NCBI GenBank assembly: GCA_946406115.1 | Contig: OX291542.1 | Span: 38,087,321 to 38,151,320 of the forward strand | DNA from: Apoda limacodes | Lineage: Eukaryota > Arthropoda > Insecta > Lepidoptera > Limacodidae | DNA: 64,000 nucleotides | Direction of reading: 5' to 3' | Shown: one piece after another, positions 41,086 to 50,429 of the stretch | Layout of the letters: each line of letters begins with the position of its first letter | Position numbering within the stretch: the stretch's first letter is position 1 | Made by a program: the position numbers and the translations under genes | The notes under the pieces: model-generated | What the model was told of the DNA's origin: nothing | Seen by the model: only the letters and a program-made list of their open reading frames with translations | Databases searched by the model: none

Positions 41086-41218
41086 CTATTTAAACTGGGA
41101 GTTGATGCCTAGTAAAAAATAAGCATCCTTAATATCAATTGTTGTCATAAAACAATATCTTGAAACTAACTTTAGAGTTGTTCGCAGGTCTTCCATTGTG
41201 AAATGATTTGTATAAATA
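41086..41218 (-). pseudogene. DIRS reverse transcriptase, first catalytic box
   Basis: NHFTMEDLRTTLKLVSRYCF, MTTIDIKDAYFLLGINSQFK: the palm with the first catalytic Asp in TIDIKDAY. It is joined in sense to 41597-41833 once the insertion at 41219-41596 is ignored. Confidence 0.8.
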
Positions 41219-41596
41219 GACATAGACATAGACAGACATTTATTTAGCATCATTTCACCCATACTGTTACATACACGTTTACATAAAGGTACACAAAAAT
41301 AATGGAAATAAAAATAAGAAAACAAAAAACACTTAAAAACGAAAATATAAAACAAAACAAAAATATACGGATCTAACTAGACATATTTAAATATGGGTGC
41401 TGTGATGCCAAACAGGACATCGACTCAGCGTATGCTGCAACAAGGTGCTGCAGCGCTGATTTTCAGCGTCGCCCTTAATAAAAGGTGTGCCCGTGAGGCA
41501 CCGGTTATGTGTAGTTTAATGTAAATAGGTATAAGATATATAAGGTATATATTAAATAATAAACTTATAATAAACAAACTTATTCAGCTACTTATA
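41219..41596 (-). mobile_element. Short retroelement with GACATA-type tail (SINE or LINE 3' end)
   Basis: ATAAATA flanks both sides (41212-41218, 41597-41603), a 7-bp target duplication. The minus-strand 3' end is TAAATAAATGTCTGTCTATG then TCTATGTC, a short tandem tail typical of CR1/L2-like ends and the SINEs that use them. The body has AGGGCGACGCTGAAAATCAG and GTGCCTCACGGGCACACC. No coding sequence. It splits the DIRS RT, so it is younger. Confidence 0.75.
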
Positions 41597-41833
41597 ATAA
41601 ATAAACTTATTCAGCGGTTTTAGATTTAAAATAAAACATTTTTGACCATTAGGTTTGGGTACCAAGAAAATACTAGAAATAAATTGATCTTTGCAAGGCA
41701 AGCACTCAGATATAGCACCGATAGTGAATAGTTCATTTATAATGCATTGATAGTCAGCTAATTCTGCAGGTGAGTATGTGGGGGTAGGTGGGATATATTT
41801 TTGTACGATGGGTTTATAGAATTGTATATCCAT
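41597..41833 (-). pseudogene. DIRS reverse transcriptase N-terminal part
   Basis: DIQFYKPIVQKYIPPTPTYS, PAELADYQCIINELFTIGAI, SECLPCKDQFISSIFLVPKP and KCFILNLKPLNKFI, the fingers of a DIRS RT. It ends at the short-element insertion. Confidence 0.8.
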
Positions 41834-41918
41834 GTCTAATCCAAGATAATATTATTGGATCGTGTGACCAGCCATCTGTCATAGAAGTATGTAAGTCTAT
41901 CAGTGCGGGGTACCTCGT

Positions 41919-42540
41919 CTAGTGACGGTGTTGTGTTCTTGCTTGTGAGCGCCGCTGCGGCCGCGGCGGCGGCGGTGGCGGCGGGCGCAGCGGTGCCGGC
42001 CCGTTGAAGCGGCCCCTTGGATATGCCGCTGACACTAGTGGGAGAGGTCTGCTTAGTGTTCTCGGTTGCCAGCTGGTGCCCGGGAACGGAGCTCTCGAGT
42101 TTAAATAACTTTCTTGTGTTGTTTTTGAGGTTGTTGTTGTGTTCTTTGTAGGCGCAGTGTATTTTATTTCTGCTCCTGATTTTTTAATAGCTTTCGCTGT
42201 CTTTAAAGTGTCGGCAAGTTTTTCACCGAATAAAAATTTATCTATTTCTGTAGTATATAGCTGATCCTTGATGTTCTTTTTTATTGTGGAACATACAAAA
42301 CTTCTTCGGGACATGTATTCGGTGTGTTGATAGTCACATAAAAGTCTGCCAGCATCTAATAGGAGCTTTATGGTCTCCGGGTCCTTATTTTCTTGAGAGA
42401 ATAATTTTGTTAAAGCTTGTCCTGTACAAGCTATAGCTGTAGATAGCTGTTTTTGATTTGTTTCTATGGCTTTATCTTTTTTTATGAGAGGGTCTGTTTT
42501 TCTGTTGGTCTTCCATGGTTTAAATGAAATTACTAATTTT
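41919..42540 (-). pseudogene. DIRS Gag-like C-terminal region
   Basis: The open part (42314-41919) reads MSRRSFVCSTIKKNIKDQLY, FLFGEKLADTLKTAKAIKKS then Thr-rich and finally Pro/Arg-rich sequence (PPPPPPRPQRRSQARTQHRH). Upstream to about 42490 another frame has KKDKAIETNQKQLSTAIACT and TGQALTKLF, a helical stretch. Position before the RT and FGEKLADTL-type wording fit a DIRS gag. Confidence 0.6.
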
Positions 42541-42636
42541 CAGACATCTTTTTTATTTTCACTTCGCAGATGACACGTAATAATAAATCTCCACAAATTA
42601 CACTCTGCTAGATCTAGTGATGTGACAACAATTGCC

Positions 42637-43215
42637 AAAGCTGCCGAAGGGAACTTCTGCCAGTCGTCGTTACCACCACTGCGAAAGACCGATGGTGACT
42701 TGGCCCATAGTGCTAAAGAGAAAGCCGATCTACTGGGCAGTCTCTTTGCCTCGAACTCGAATATGAACGATGAAGGCGCTGTACCACCTACTATACCGTG
42801 GTGCGGTAAGACCATGCCGGAAATCTCCATAACGCAGCGGGAGGTCAGGCGGGCGTTGCTTTCTCTAGACGTTCATAAGTCGAGTGGGCCAGACGGTATA
42901 CCAGCAGTGGTGCTTAAGCAGTGTGCTCCTGAGTTATGTCCTGTACTCACGCGCCTCTTCGCGCTTTCCTACCACACTAGGCAATTTCCGTCTACATGGA
43001 AGACTGCGAATGTGCACCCGGTGCCCAAAAAGGGCGATAGATCAGATCCATCGAATTACAGGCCTATCGCTATTACCTCTCTCCTCTCTAAGGTGATGGA
43101 GCGTGTGATCAACACACAGCTTCTAAGATACCTAGAAGTACACGATCTGGTCAGTGACCGTCAATATGGCTTTCGCCACGGTCGCTCGACTGGTGACCTC
43201 ACCGATGGGCACTAG
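42637..43215 (+). pseudogene. Jockey-like linker and RT fingers, ending at a shared frameshift
   Basis: Open from the truncation point through VHKSSGPDGIPAVVLKQCAP, NYRPIAITSLLSKVMERVIN and YGFRHGRSTGDL, then out of frame as TDGH-stop because of the 16-nt deletion. All catalytic Asp boxes lie beyond the break. Confidence 0.9.
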
Positions 43216-43238
43216 CCATTGAGAGTCAGGGGGAGGCA

Positions 43239-44396
43239 TTGGCATGTAGCCTGGACATAGCGAAGGCGTTCGATCGGGTCTGGCACCGCGGTCTTCTATC
43301 GAAGTTGCCATCTTACGGAGTGCCCGAGGGTTTGTGCAAATGGGTGGCTAGCTTTTTGTCCGGCAGACGCATACGAACCGTAGTTGACGGTAGTTGCTCT
43401 GATAGCATGGACATTAATGCTGGTGTCCCGCAAGGCTCTGTGCTGTCTCCTACGCTGTTTCTACTGCATATCAATGACATGTTGGACATCAACAACATAC
43501 ATTGCTATGCAGATGACAGTACTGGAGACGCTTTTTACACGGGTCGTGCAAACATCCCTCGTTCCGTTGTGGAGGAAAACCGCGGAGAACTTGTGTCTCA
43601 AATCGAGACCACACTGTCCCAAGTCTCTGACTGGGGACGGGTAAACTTGGTCCGATTCAACCCTACAAAGACACAAGTGTGCGCGTTCACCGCTAAGAAA
43701 ACTCCATTCACTGTGGTCCCACAATTCCAGAACACTCCCCTCTCCATCTCCAAGAGCATTGGGATCCTTGGTGTCGATATCTCCAGCGATGTTCAGTTCC
43801 GAGATCATTTACAAGATAAGGTAAAGCTGGCGTCCAAAAAACTTGGTGTACTCAACAGAGCGAAGCAGTACTTCACGTCGGGGCAAAGGTTGTTACTTTA
43901 CAAGTCGCAAGTTCGGCCCCATATGGAGTACTGCTGCCATCTCTGGGCAGGTGCACCCGGATACCAGCTTGACCCTTTTGACTCGGTTCAACGACGGGCT
44001 GTGAGAATTGTCGACGATCCCAAACTCACTTGCGGTATCGAGCCCTTAAGTCTGAGGAGAGACTTTGCCTCACTGTGTGTGTTCTACCGCTTGTACAATG
44101 GGTTGTGTTCTGAGGAATTGTTCGAAATGATGCCCACGGCTACTTTCTACCATCGCACCGCTTGCCATCGGCAGGGAATTCATTCTCACACTTTAGAACC
44201 TAAATGGTCGCGTACAGTGCGGTTTCAGAGAAACTTCCTCCCGCGAACGCTTAAGTTGTGGAATGAGCTCCCTGCCAAGGTTTTCTGCAAGGACTACAGT
44301 ATGGAGTTCTTCAAGAAAGAAGTTATTGGATTTCTGAAGGGTCGGCAACGCGCAAGTGATACCCCTGGTGTTGCAAGCGTCCATAGGCTACGGTGA
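43239..44396 (+). pseudogene. Jockey-like RT palm, thumb and C-terminus
   Basis: 385 open codons starting in front of CSLDIAKAFDRVWHRGLL. YADD and all later boxes are intact; ends VASVHRLR-stop. It shares DGSC, DAFYTG and PRSVVEEN wording with the 47.5-kb copy, against DCSC, DTFYTG and PRSLVEEN in the 13.0-kb copy. No natural start codon is expected here, so it is unlikely to be translated as such. Confidence 0.9.
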
Positions 44397-44435
44397 CCGC
44401 TTACCACCTTAGTGGTATAAAAAAAAAAAAAAAAA

Positions 44436-45984
44436 CAACAGCAGTTAATAGTGACGTTCCCTAAATATCTCCCCTTTTAGATATTAATATAAGCAGAGTA
44501 AAACTAAATAAAATTAATCTTGAAATCTCTTTGGAATTCTAATGTGACGACCACTACGTGTGGTTTTAACATTAGTTTCACAAGGTTCAAAAGAAGCATT
44601 GTTATTACACCTTCATCCCCCACCAAATAAGAACGAGGTTCCTTACATTTATTTAAATTGTGATTGACCCGGACAGACAAGGATCTGTGTATTAAACTAC
44701 TACTTTGCTTATGCCGCAACACTCGCGTTGGGTCGGTCGAGCCCTATTGGTTTACTTCGGCGGGTGTCGCGATCGGCTTGTGTCGCCGAACGTTTCCCTC
44801 CGATACCTACAAGTGCCGCACGCAAGCGTCTCGTTGTCGGCAAGGTTGCCAGATGAACTTAATACCAAACAAGGGAAAAACTAATTTTCTACGGTGTAAG
44901 TACCTACATATACTTACCTTAACGGACCTCAACTACATTGAATCAAAACAATAGGTTCAAACAATAATACTGATTTGTATTATTATTATTACACCATTTT
45001 TTTTTACCTAAGAAGCAAAATATTAATGATACCTTTGCATTGAAGGCTAATTTGCAGAGTTTAATGCAGAAAAACCTCAAGGAACTGTTAGTTTTTTACA
45101 TAGCAAGAATTAAATAAGATTGATTTTAACTTACAAATGGGTAAAATAAAAATAGAACCACTACTATTACGGTATTTTTGTCATACCGAAACACCGAACA
45201 AGGGAGTGCAATATCAAATACCTTGCCAGGTACCCTGGTTGTGCGAATTTAAACAATGGAGACGTGTTTTTGCTGGTTTATTTTTTCAAATAAGTCTGGT
45301 AGGATTCGAAAACTTTCAGCAGTTTATGAAGATCTGTGAAAAATTATGTATCGAAGACATATAGAGGATGTATTGAAAACAATGAGAAAGTAACGGCGAG
45401 CAAAGTTTTAAAAATTTTCAATAACGCTCCGACAAATTAAGTTTTTTTGGCGCCTTTATTGGCGTGATGGTATGTTTATGTTAGGCTAAATGGATCTAAT
45501 TTCCAACAGACTTTCAGAGCTTCGAAAGAAGGCTGGAAAGTAATAAAAATAAATTTAACGAGTCAGTCATTCATGTGGTTATTTAAGGAACACAGTGTTG
45601 AACCAACGTCTTACGGGGTTGGCGCTACTGAGTATTCATAGGAATGTAAATGTGGAACCTGCAGCAGTTGTGCGCAGATTTACGGTCTCACACAACAGAA
45701 GGTTAATATTATAGTAGGTATATTTAATTGTAATTGTTAGAAAAAAAAAAATTTTTTAAATCTGTAATAAAGGCTTTTATTGCAATAATAACTAGGTTTT
45801 CATACATCGTAGTAATCATAAAGGTTAATAGGTACAATAAAATAATCATTATGTTAGCACTAAGGTAACATTCTCTTGAATTTTTTTTACAAATAAATGA
45901 TAACCATTACATCATGCGTAAGTAAGAATTATTGTGCACACACTTAGGCGTTGATTGATTCACCTATACTTATTAGAATTGAAA
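44436..45984. other. Mostly AT-rich, no gene supported
   Basis: A block near 44710-44860 is G+C-richer (TTCGGCGGGTGTCGCGATCG), and a 96-codon frame passes over it without any domain. A 75-codon frame at 45137-45364 (QYQIPCQVPWLCEFKQW) also has no recognised family. Both are left unassigned. Confidence 0.35.
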
Positions 45985-46131
45985 AAAAATCGCCCAGTGT
46001 CCTAGTGTGCGCCAATATGTCGAAACGCAACCCATTTTACCGCAATTTAAAACGTGTCTTTTCTACTTCGCAACTAGCCTGAGGCTGGCACTGTTCATCC
46101 CCCCCCCGAATAGAAATCCTGGCTACACGCC
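45985..46131 (-). mobile_element. Probable DNA-transposon end
   Basis: The minus strand starts near CAGGCGTGTAGCCAGGATTT, close to the CAGTGGCGTAGCCAGGATT terminus I remember from a widespread arthropod DNA-transposon family, followed by GGGGGGGATGAACAGTGCCA. The other end was not located. Confidence 0.35.
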
Positions 46132-46139
46132 TGCATCTC

Positions 46140-46767
46140 AAGCGATGAAAAAACTAGGTGTACTCAACAGAGCGAGGCAGTACTTCACGTCGGGGCAGAG
46201 GTTGCTGTTTTACAAGTCGCAAGTTCGGCCCCATATGTAGTACTGCTGCCATCTCTGGGCGGGTGCACCTGGATACCAGCTTGGCACTTTTGACTCGGTT
46301 CAACGACGGACTGTGAGAATTGTCGACGATCCCAAACTCACTTGCCGTATCGAGCCCTTAAGTCTGAAGAGAGAGACTTTGCCTCCCTGTATGTGTTCTA
46401 GTGCTTGTACAATGGGATGTGTTTTGAGGAATTGTTAGAAATGATGCCCACGGCTACTTTCTACCATTGCACCGTTCGCCATCGGCTTGAAACTCATTCT
46501 CATACTTTAGAACCGAAATGATCGCGTACAGTGCGGATTCAGAAAAACTTCCTCCCGCGAACGCTTGGGTTGTGGAATGAGCTCCTTACCAAGGTTTTCT
46601 CTAAGGTCTACAGTATGGGATTCTTCAAGAAAGAAGTGATTAGATTTTGAAGGGTTGGCAACGCGCAAGTGATATCCCTGGTGTTGCAAGCGTCCATAGC
46701 CTACGGTGACCGCTTACCATCAGGAGACCTGTGAGCTTGTTTTCCACCTTAGTGGTATAAAAAAAAG
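46140..46767 (+). pseudogene. Jockey-like 3' fragment, decayed
   Basis: Matches the family from KKLGVLNRARQYFTSGQRLL onward to the 3' UTR and a short A tail (TAAAAAAAAG at 46758). It has a stop at HMxYCC (TAG at 46237), indels near 46370 and 46645, and a T-changed arginine codon. It is older than its neighbours at 42.6 and 47.5 kb. Confidence 0.88.
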
Positions 46768-46932
46768 CTATATTTTCGGTAAAGACTATTTTTTTACTTA
46801 TAGAACTGTTATTATTTTTTATATTTCATTCGAAGACCGGGACCTTTTAAAGAACCTTTGAGCTGCCACCATTAAAGATTTTGTGGTACAGGTTAAAATA
46901 ATATAAAATATAAGGATCCGTTCGCAGCCGTG

Positions 46933-47232
46933 ACGGGAAATGGGACAAGACTGAGTGACGGGAAATGGGACAAGACTGAGTGACGGGAAATGGGACAGGA
47001 CTGAGTGACGGGAAATGGGACAAGACTGAGTGACGGGAAATGGGACAAGACTGAGTGACGGGAAATGGGACAAGACTGAGTGACGGGAAATGGGACAAGA
47101 CTGAGTGACGGGAAATGGGACAAGACTGAGTGACGGGAAATGGTACAAGACTGAGTGACGGGAAATGGGACAAGACTGAGTGACGGGAAATGGGAAAAGA
47201 CTGAGTGACAGGAAATGGGACAAGACTGAGTA
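46933..47232. repeat. 25-bp minisatellite, 12 copies
   Basis: ACGGGAAATGGGACAAGACT plus GAGTG is repeated from 46933 every 25 bases. Four single-base variants (GGACAGG, GGTACAAG, GGAAAAG, ACAGGAAATG) are seen. All three minus-strand frames stay open through it, giving meaningless PVTQSCPISRHSV-type peptides. Confidence 0.96.
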
Positions 47233-47577
47233 TGAGTAAATCTTTAAAGCAGTTTCCAAAAAAGCTGAAGCGTTATTTTTTAGAAACAAGATAAAAACAA
47301 TCTAATAACAAGATAAAAACAGTATGGAATATAACCAAAAAAGAAACTGGTAAATTTTAACAAAAAAAAAAAACAAAATTAAAACTGATGAACTTTTGAC
47401 AGCTGAACTTTGAGGTCGCTAATAAGTTTGTGGATTTCTTTATCAAAATCTCAATTATTTGCAAAAAGTGTTTAGACTATAGAACAACTTTTAAACGAAA
47501 GCGTTGTGATTTTTTTTTTTTTTTTTTTATACCACTAAGGTGTCAAACAAGCTTACGGCCCGCCTGATGGTAAGCGG

Positions 47578-48735
47578 TCACCGTAGCCTATGGACGCTTG
47601 CAACACCAGGGGTATCACTTGCGCGTTGCCGACCCTTCAGAAATCTAAAAACTTCTTTCTTGAAGAACTCCATACTGTAGTCCTTGCAGAAAACCTTGGC
47701 AGGGAGCTCATTCCACAACTTAAGCGTTCGCGGGAGGAAGTTTCTCTGAAAGCGCACTGTACGCGACCATTTAGGTTCTAAAGTGTGAGAATGAATTCCC
47801 TGCCGATGGCGAGCGGTGCGATGGTAGAAAGTAGCCGTGGGCATCATTTCGAACAATTCCTCAGAACACAACCCATTGTACAAGCGGTAGAACACACACA
47901 GTGAGGCAAAGTCTCTCCTCAGACTTAAGGGCTCGATACCGCAAGTGAGTTTGGAATCGTCGACAATTCTCACAGCCCGTCGTTGAACCGAGTCAAAAGG
48001 GCCAAGCTGGTATCCGGGTGCACCTGCCCAGAGATGGCAGCAGTACTCCATATGGGGCCTAACTTGCGACTTGTAAAGTAACAACCTTTGCCCCGACGTG
48101 AAGTACTGCTTCGCTCTGTTGAGTACACCAAGTTTTTTGGACGCCAGCTTTACCTTATCTTGTAAATGATCTCGGAACTGAACATCGCTGGAGATGTCGA
48201 CACCAAGGATCCCAATGCTCTTGGAGATGGAGAGGGGAGTGTTCTGGAATTGTGGGACCACAGTGAATGGAGTTTTCTTAGCGGTGAACGCGCACACTTG
48301 TGTCTTTCTAGGGTTGAATCGGACCAAGTTTACCCGTCCCCAGTCAGAGACCTGGGACAGTGTGGTCTCGATTTGAGACACAAGTTCTCCGCGGTTTTCC
48401 TCCACAACGGAACGAGGGATGTTTGCACGACCCGTGTAAAAAGCGTCTCCAGTACTGTCATCTGCATAGCAATGTATGTTGTTGATGTCCAACATGTCAT
48501 TGATATGCAGTAGAAACAGCGTAGGAGACAGCACAGAGCCTTGCGGGACACCAGCATTAATGTCCATGCTATCAGAGCAACTACCGTCAACTACGGTTCG
48601 TATGCGTCTGCCGGACAAAAAGCTAGCCACCCATTTGCACAAACCCTCGGGCACTCCGTAAGATGGCAACTTCGATAGAAGACCGCGGTGCCAGACCCGA
48701 TCGAACGCCTTCGCTATGTCCAGGCTACATGCCAA
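47578..48735 (-). pseudogene. Jockey-like RT palm, thumb and C-terminus
   Basis: 385 codons, nearly identical to the frame at 43239-44396 (differences such as NPRKTQ for NPTKTQ, DDSKL for DDPKL, EVFRFL for EVIGFL). LDIAKAFD, GVPQGSVLSP and YADD are intact. Separated from its N-terminal part by the 16-nt deletion. Confidence 0.9.
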
Positions 48736-48758
48736 TGCCTCCCCCTGACTCTCAATGG

Positions 48759-50391
48759 CTAGTGCCCATCGGTGAGGTCACCAGTCGAGCGACCGTGGCG
48801 AAAGCCATATTGACGGTCACTGACCAGATCGTGTACTTCTAGGTATCTTAGAAGCTGTGTGTTGATCACACGCTCCATCACCTTAGAGAGGAGAGAGGTA
48901 ATAGCGATAGGCCTGTAATTCGATGGATCTGATCTATCGCCCTTTTTGGGCACCGGGTGCACATTCGCAGTCTTCCATGTAGACGGAAATTGCCTAGTGT
49001 GGTAGGAAAGCGCGAAGAGGCGCGTGAGTACAGGACATAACTCAGGAGCACACTGCTTAAGCACCACTGCTGGTATACCGTCTGGCCCACTCGACTTATG
49101 AACGTCTAGAGAAAGCAACGCCCGCCTGACCTCCCGCTGCGTTATGGAGATTTCCGGCATGGACTTACCGCACCACGGTATAGTAGGTGGTACAGCGCCT
49201 TCATCGCTCATATTCGAGTTCGAGGCAAAGAGACTGCCCAGTAGATCGGCTTTCTCTTTAGCACTATGGGCCAAGTCACCATCGGTCTTTCGCAGTGGTG
49301 GTAACGACGACTGGCAGAAGTTCCCTTCGGCAGCTTTGGCAAGCGACCAGAAAGCACGACTCCCAGAAGGATAGCTCGCAAGTCGCCCACCTATTTTGCC
49401 GATGAATTGGAATTTTGCTCTGGCAGTTGCTTTCTTACTGAACCTCGAGGCAGCATTTAATTTGCGTTTTAACTCAGAAATATTCGGATCCTTATTAAAA
49501 CGAGCCGTGGTCCAAGCCTCATATGCATTTTGCTTAAGAATTTTAGCTTTTCTGCAAGACCTATTAAACCACGGTCGTTTTTTGACGCCGGCAGCTACTC
49601 GCGGGTTAGGAATATAGCATTCCATACCAGCAAGGATTGTCTCAGTGACTGCGGCTGCGCAGACGTCAGGATCTTCTGAGTTAAAGCAGATCTGCCTCCA
49701 CGGGTACGATGTGTAAAATTCACGCAATCCATCCCAGTCTGCCGACTTATAGTGCCACACACGACGCCAGTTAGTTGGCCCAGAAGGATCAGGTTGTGTG
49801 CATGACACTTGAGTCCGAACGAGACAGTGGTCCGAGGAGCCAAGAGGCGCATCCACTGAGACGGAGTACCCGTCCGGACGAGTAGTCAGCAGAAGGTTCA
49901 GTAAGGAGCTCGTATGTTCCTCTATATCTGGTATTCTCGTTGGAGAAAGTACCAGCTGAGAGAATCTATAGGTCAGATCAAATTCATGAGCAGATATCCC
50001 AGCATAGTTATTGGTTCGAGAACTGAGCCATTTGCGATGGTGGGCGTTAAAGTCTCCCAAAATAACTAGTTCTGCTGTGGGATATTGCTCTAGAACTTTG
50101 TCAGTCGTCAAACTCAGGTGCGTGAAGAGTCGAGTTACGTCCGTGTCACCGCTATGAGACCTGTATAGGCACGCATAGATACGAGTGTGGCCGCCGTAAT
50201 CTACGCGCACCCACAATATCGACAGGTCCCTGTCTTCAAGGCTATGAAGGCGGCGACAGCAGATATCCTCCCGGACGAACATACATACACCGGCACGACT
50301 CATAAAATTGTGTTCGAGTTTGTAGCCGGGATAATGAAGGTATGATGTGTCGTGATTGTCAAGGATGTGATTGTCGGATGATTTTGTATAC
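48759..50391 (-). pseudogene. Jockey-like endonuclease, linker and RT fingers
   Basis: 544 codons open from the truncation. Endonuclease: YPGYKLEHNFMSRAGVCMFV, DRDLSILWVRVDYGGHTRIY, CLYRSHSGDTDVTRLFTHLS, LVILGDFNAHH (Asp-Asn), LLNLLLTTRPDGYSVSVDAP and LGSSDHCLV (Asp-His). The very N-terminus with the catalytic Glu is missing. Linker and RT fingers follow to GRSTGDL, then the shared frameshift TDGH-stop at 48759. Confidence 0.9.
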
Positions 50392-50429
50392 AAAAAAAAA
50401 TCTAGAGTAATAATATTAAAACGCTGAAG

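Larger units (their letters stand above)
38770..42540 (-). mobile_element. Second DIRS-type retrotransposon, interrupted by a short element
   Basis: Read right to left on the minus strand: Gag-like C-terminus (42540-41919), RT in pieces (41833-40600), RNase H (40560-40108), a PDIDLFAS-type domain (40107-39710), tyrosine recombinase (39709-38782). Wording differs strongly from the element at 16.8-20.9 kb (NYLEILAAYFGLKYF, HSTRHAATS), so it is another DIRS lineage. A 378-bp insertion with a 7-bp target duplication splits the RT. Ends not defined. Confidence 0.82.
42637..44435 (+). mobile_element. Jockey-like copy with a 16-nt RT deletion
   Basis: It starts abruptly at GCCAAAGCTGCCGAAGGG within the linker and keeps an A tail of 18 (44418-44435). 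It differs from the 13.0-kb copy by few substitutions, a 16-nt deletion after the GRSTGDL codons (near 43198) and a 28-nt deletion in the 3' UTR (CTTACCACCTTAGTGG). ACAACA near both ends (42630, 44436) may be a short target duplication. It lies just beyond the DIRS element. Confidence 0.92.
47510..50391 (-). mobile_element. Jockey-like copy, longest 5' extent in the window
   Basis: The T-run at 47510-47528 is the poly(A) on the minus strand. The copy extends 5' to 50391, adding much of the endonuclease domain. It has the same 16-nt RT deletion as the 42.6-kb copy. It is inserted in the CR1-like LINE between linker and RT. A target duplication could not be fixed because both edges are A/T runs. 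Confidence 0.92.

Noticed and set aside
44664..45364. Frames of 96 and 75 codons as small genes
   Set aside because: No domain, no splice or start context, and composition follows the local base content.
46819..47289. Three overlapping minus-strand open frames of 76-156 codons
   Set aside because: They simply translate the 25-bp minisatellite, whose unit lacks stops in any minus frame.
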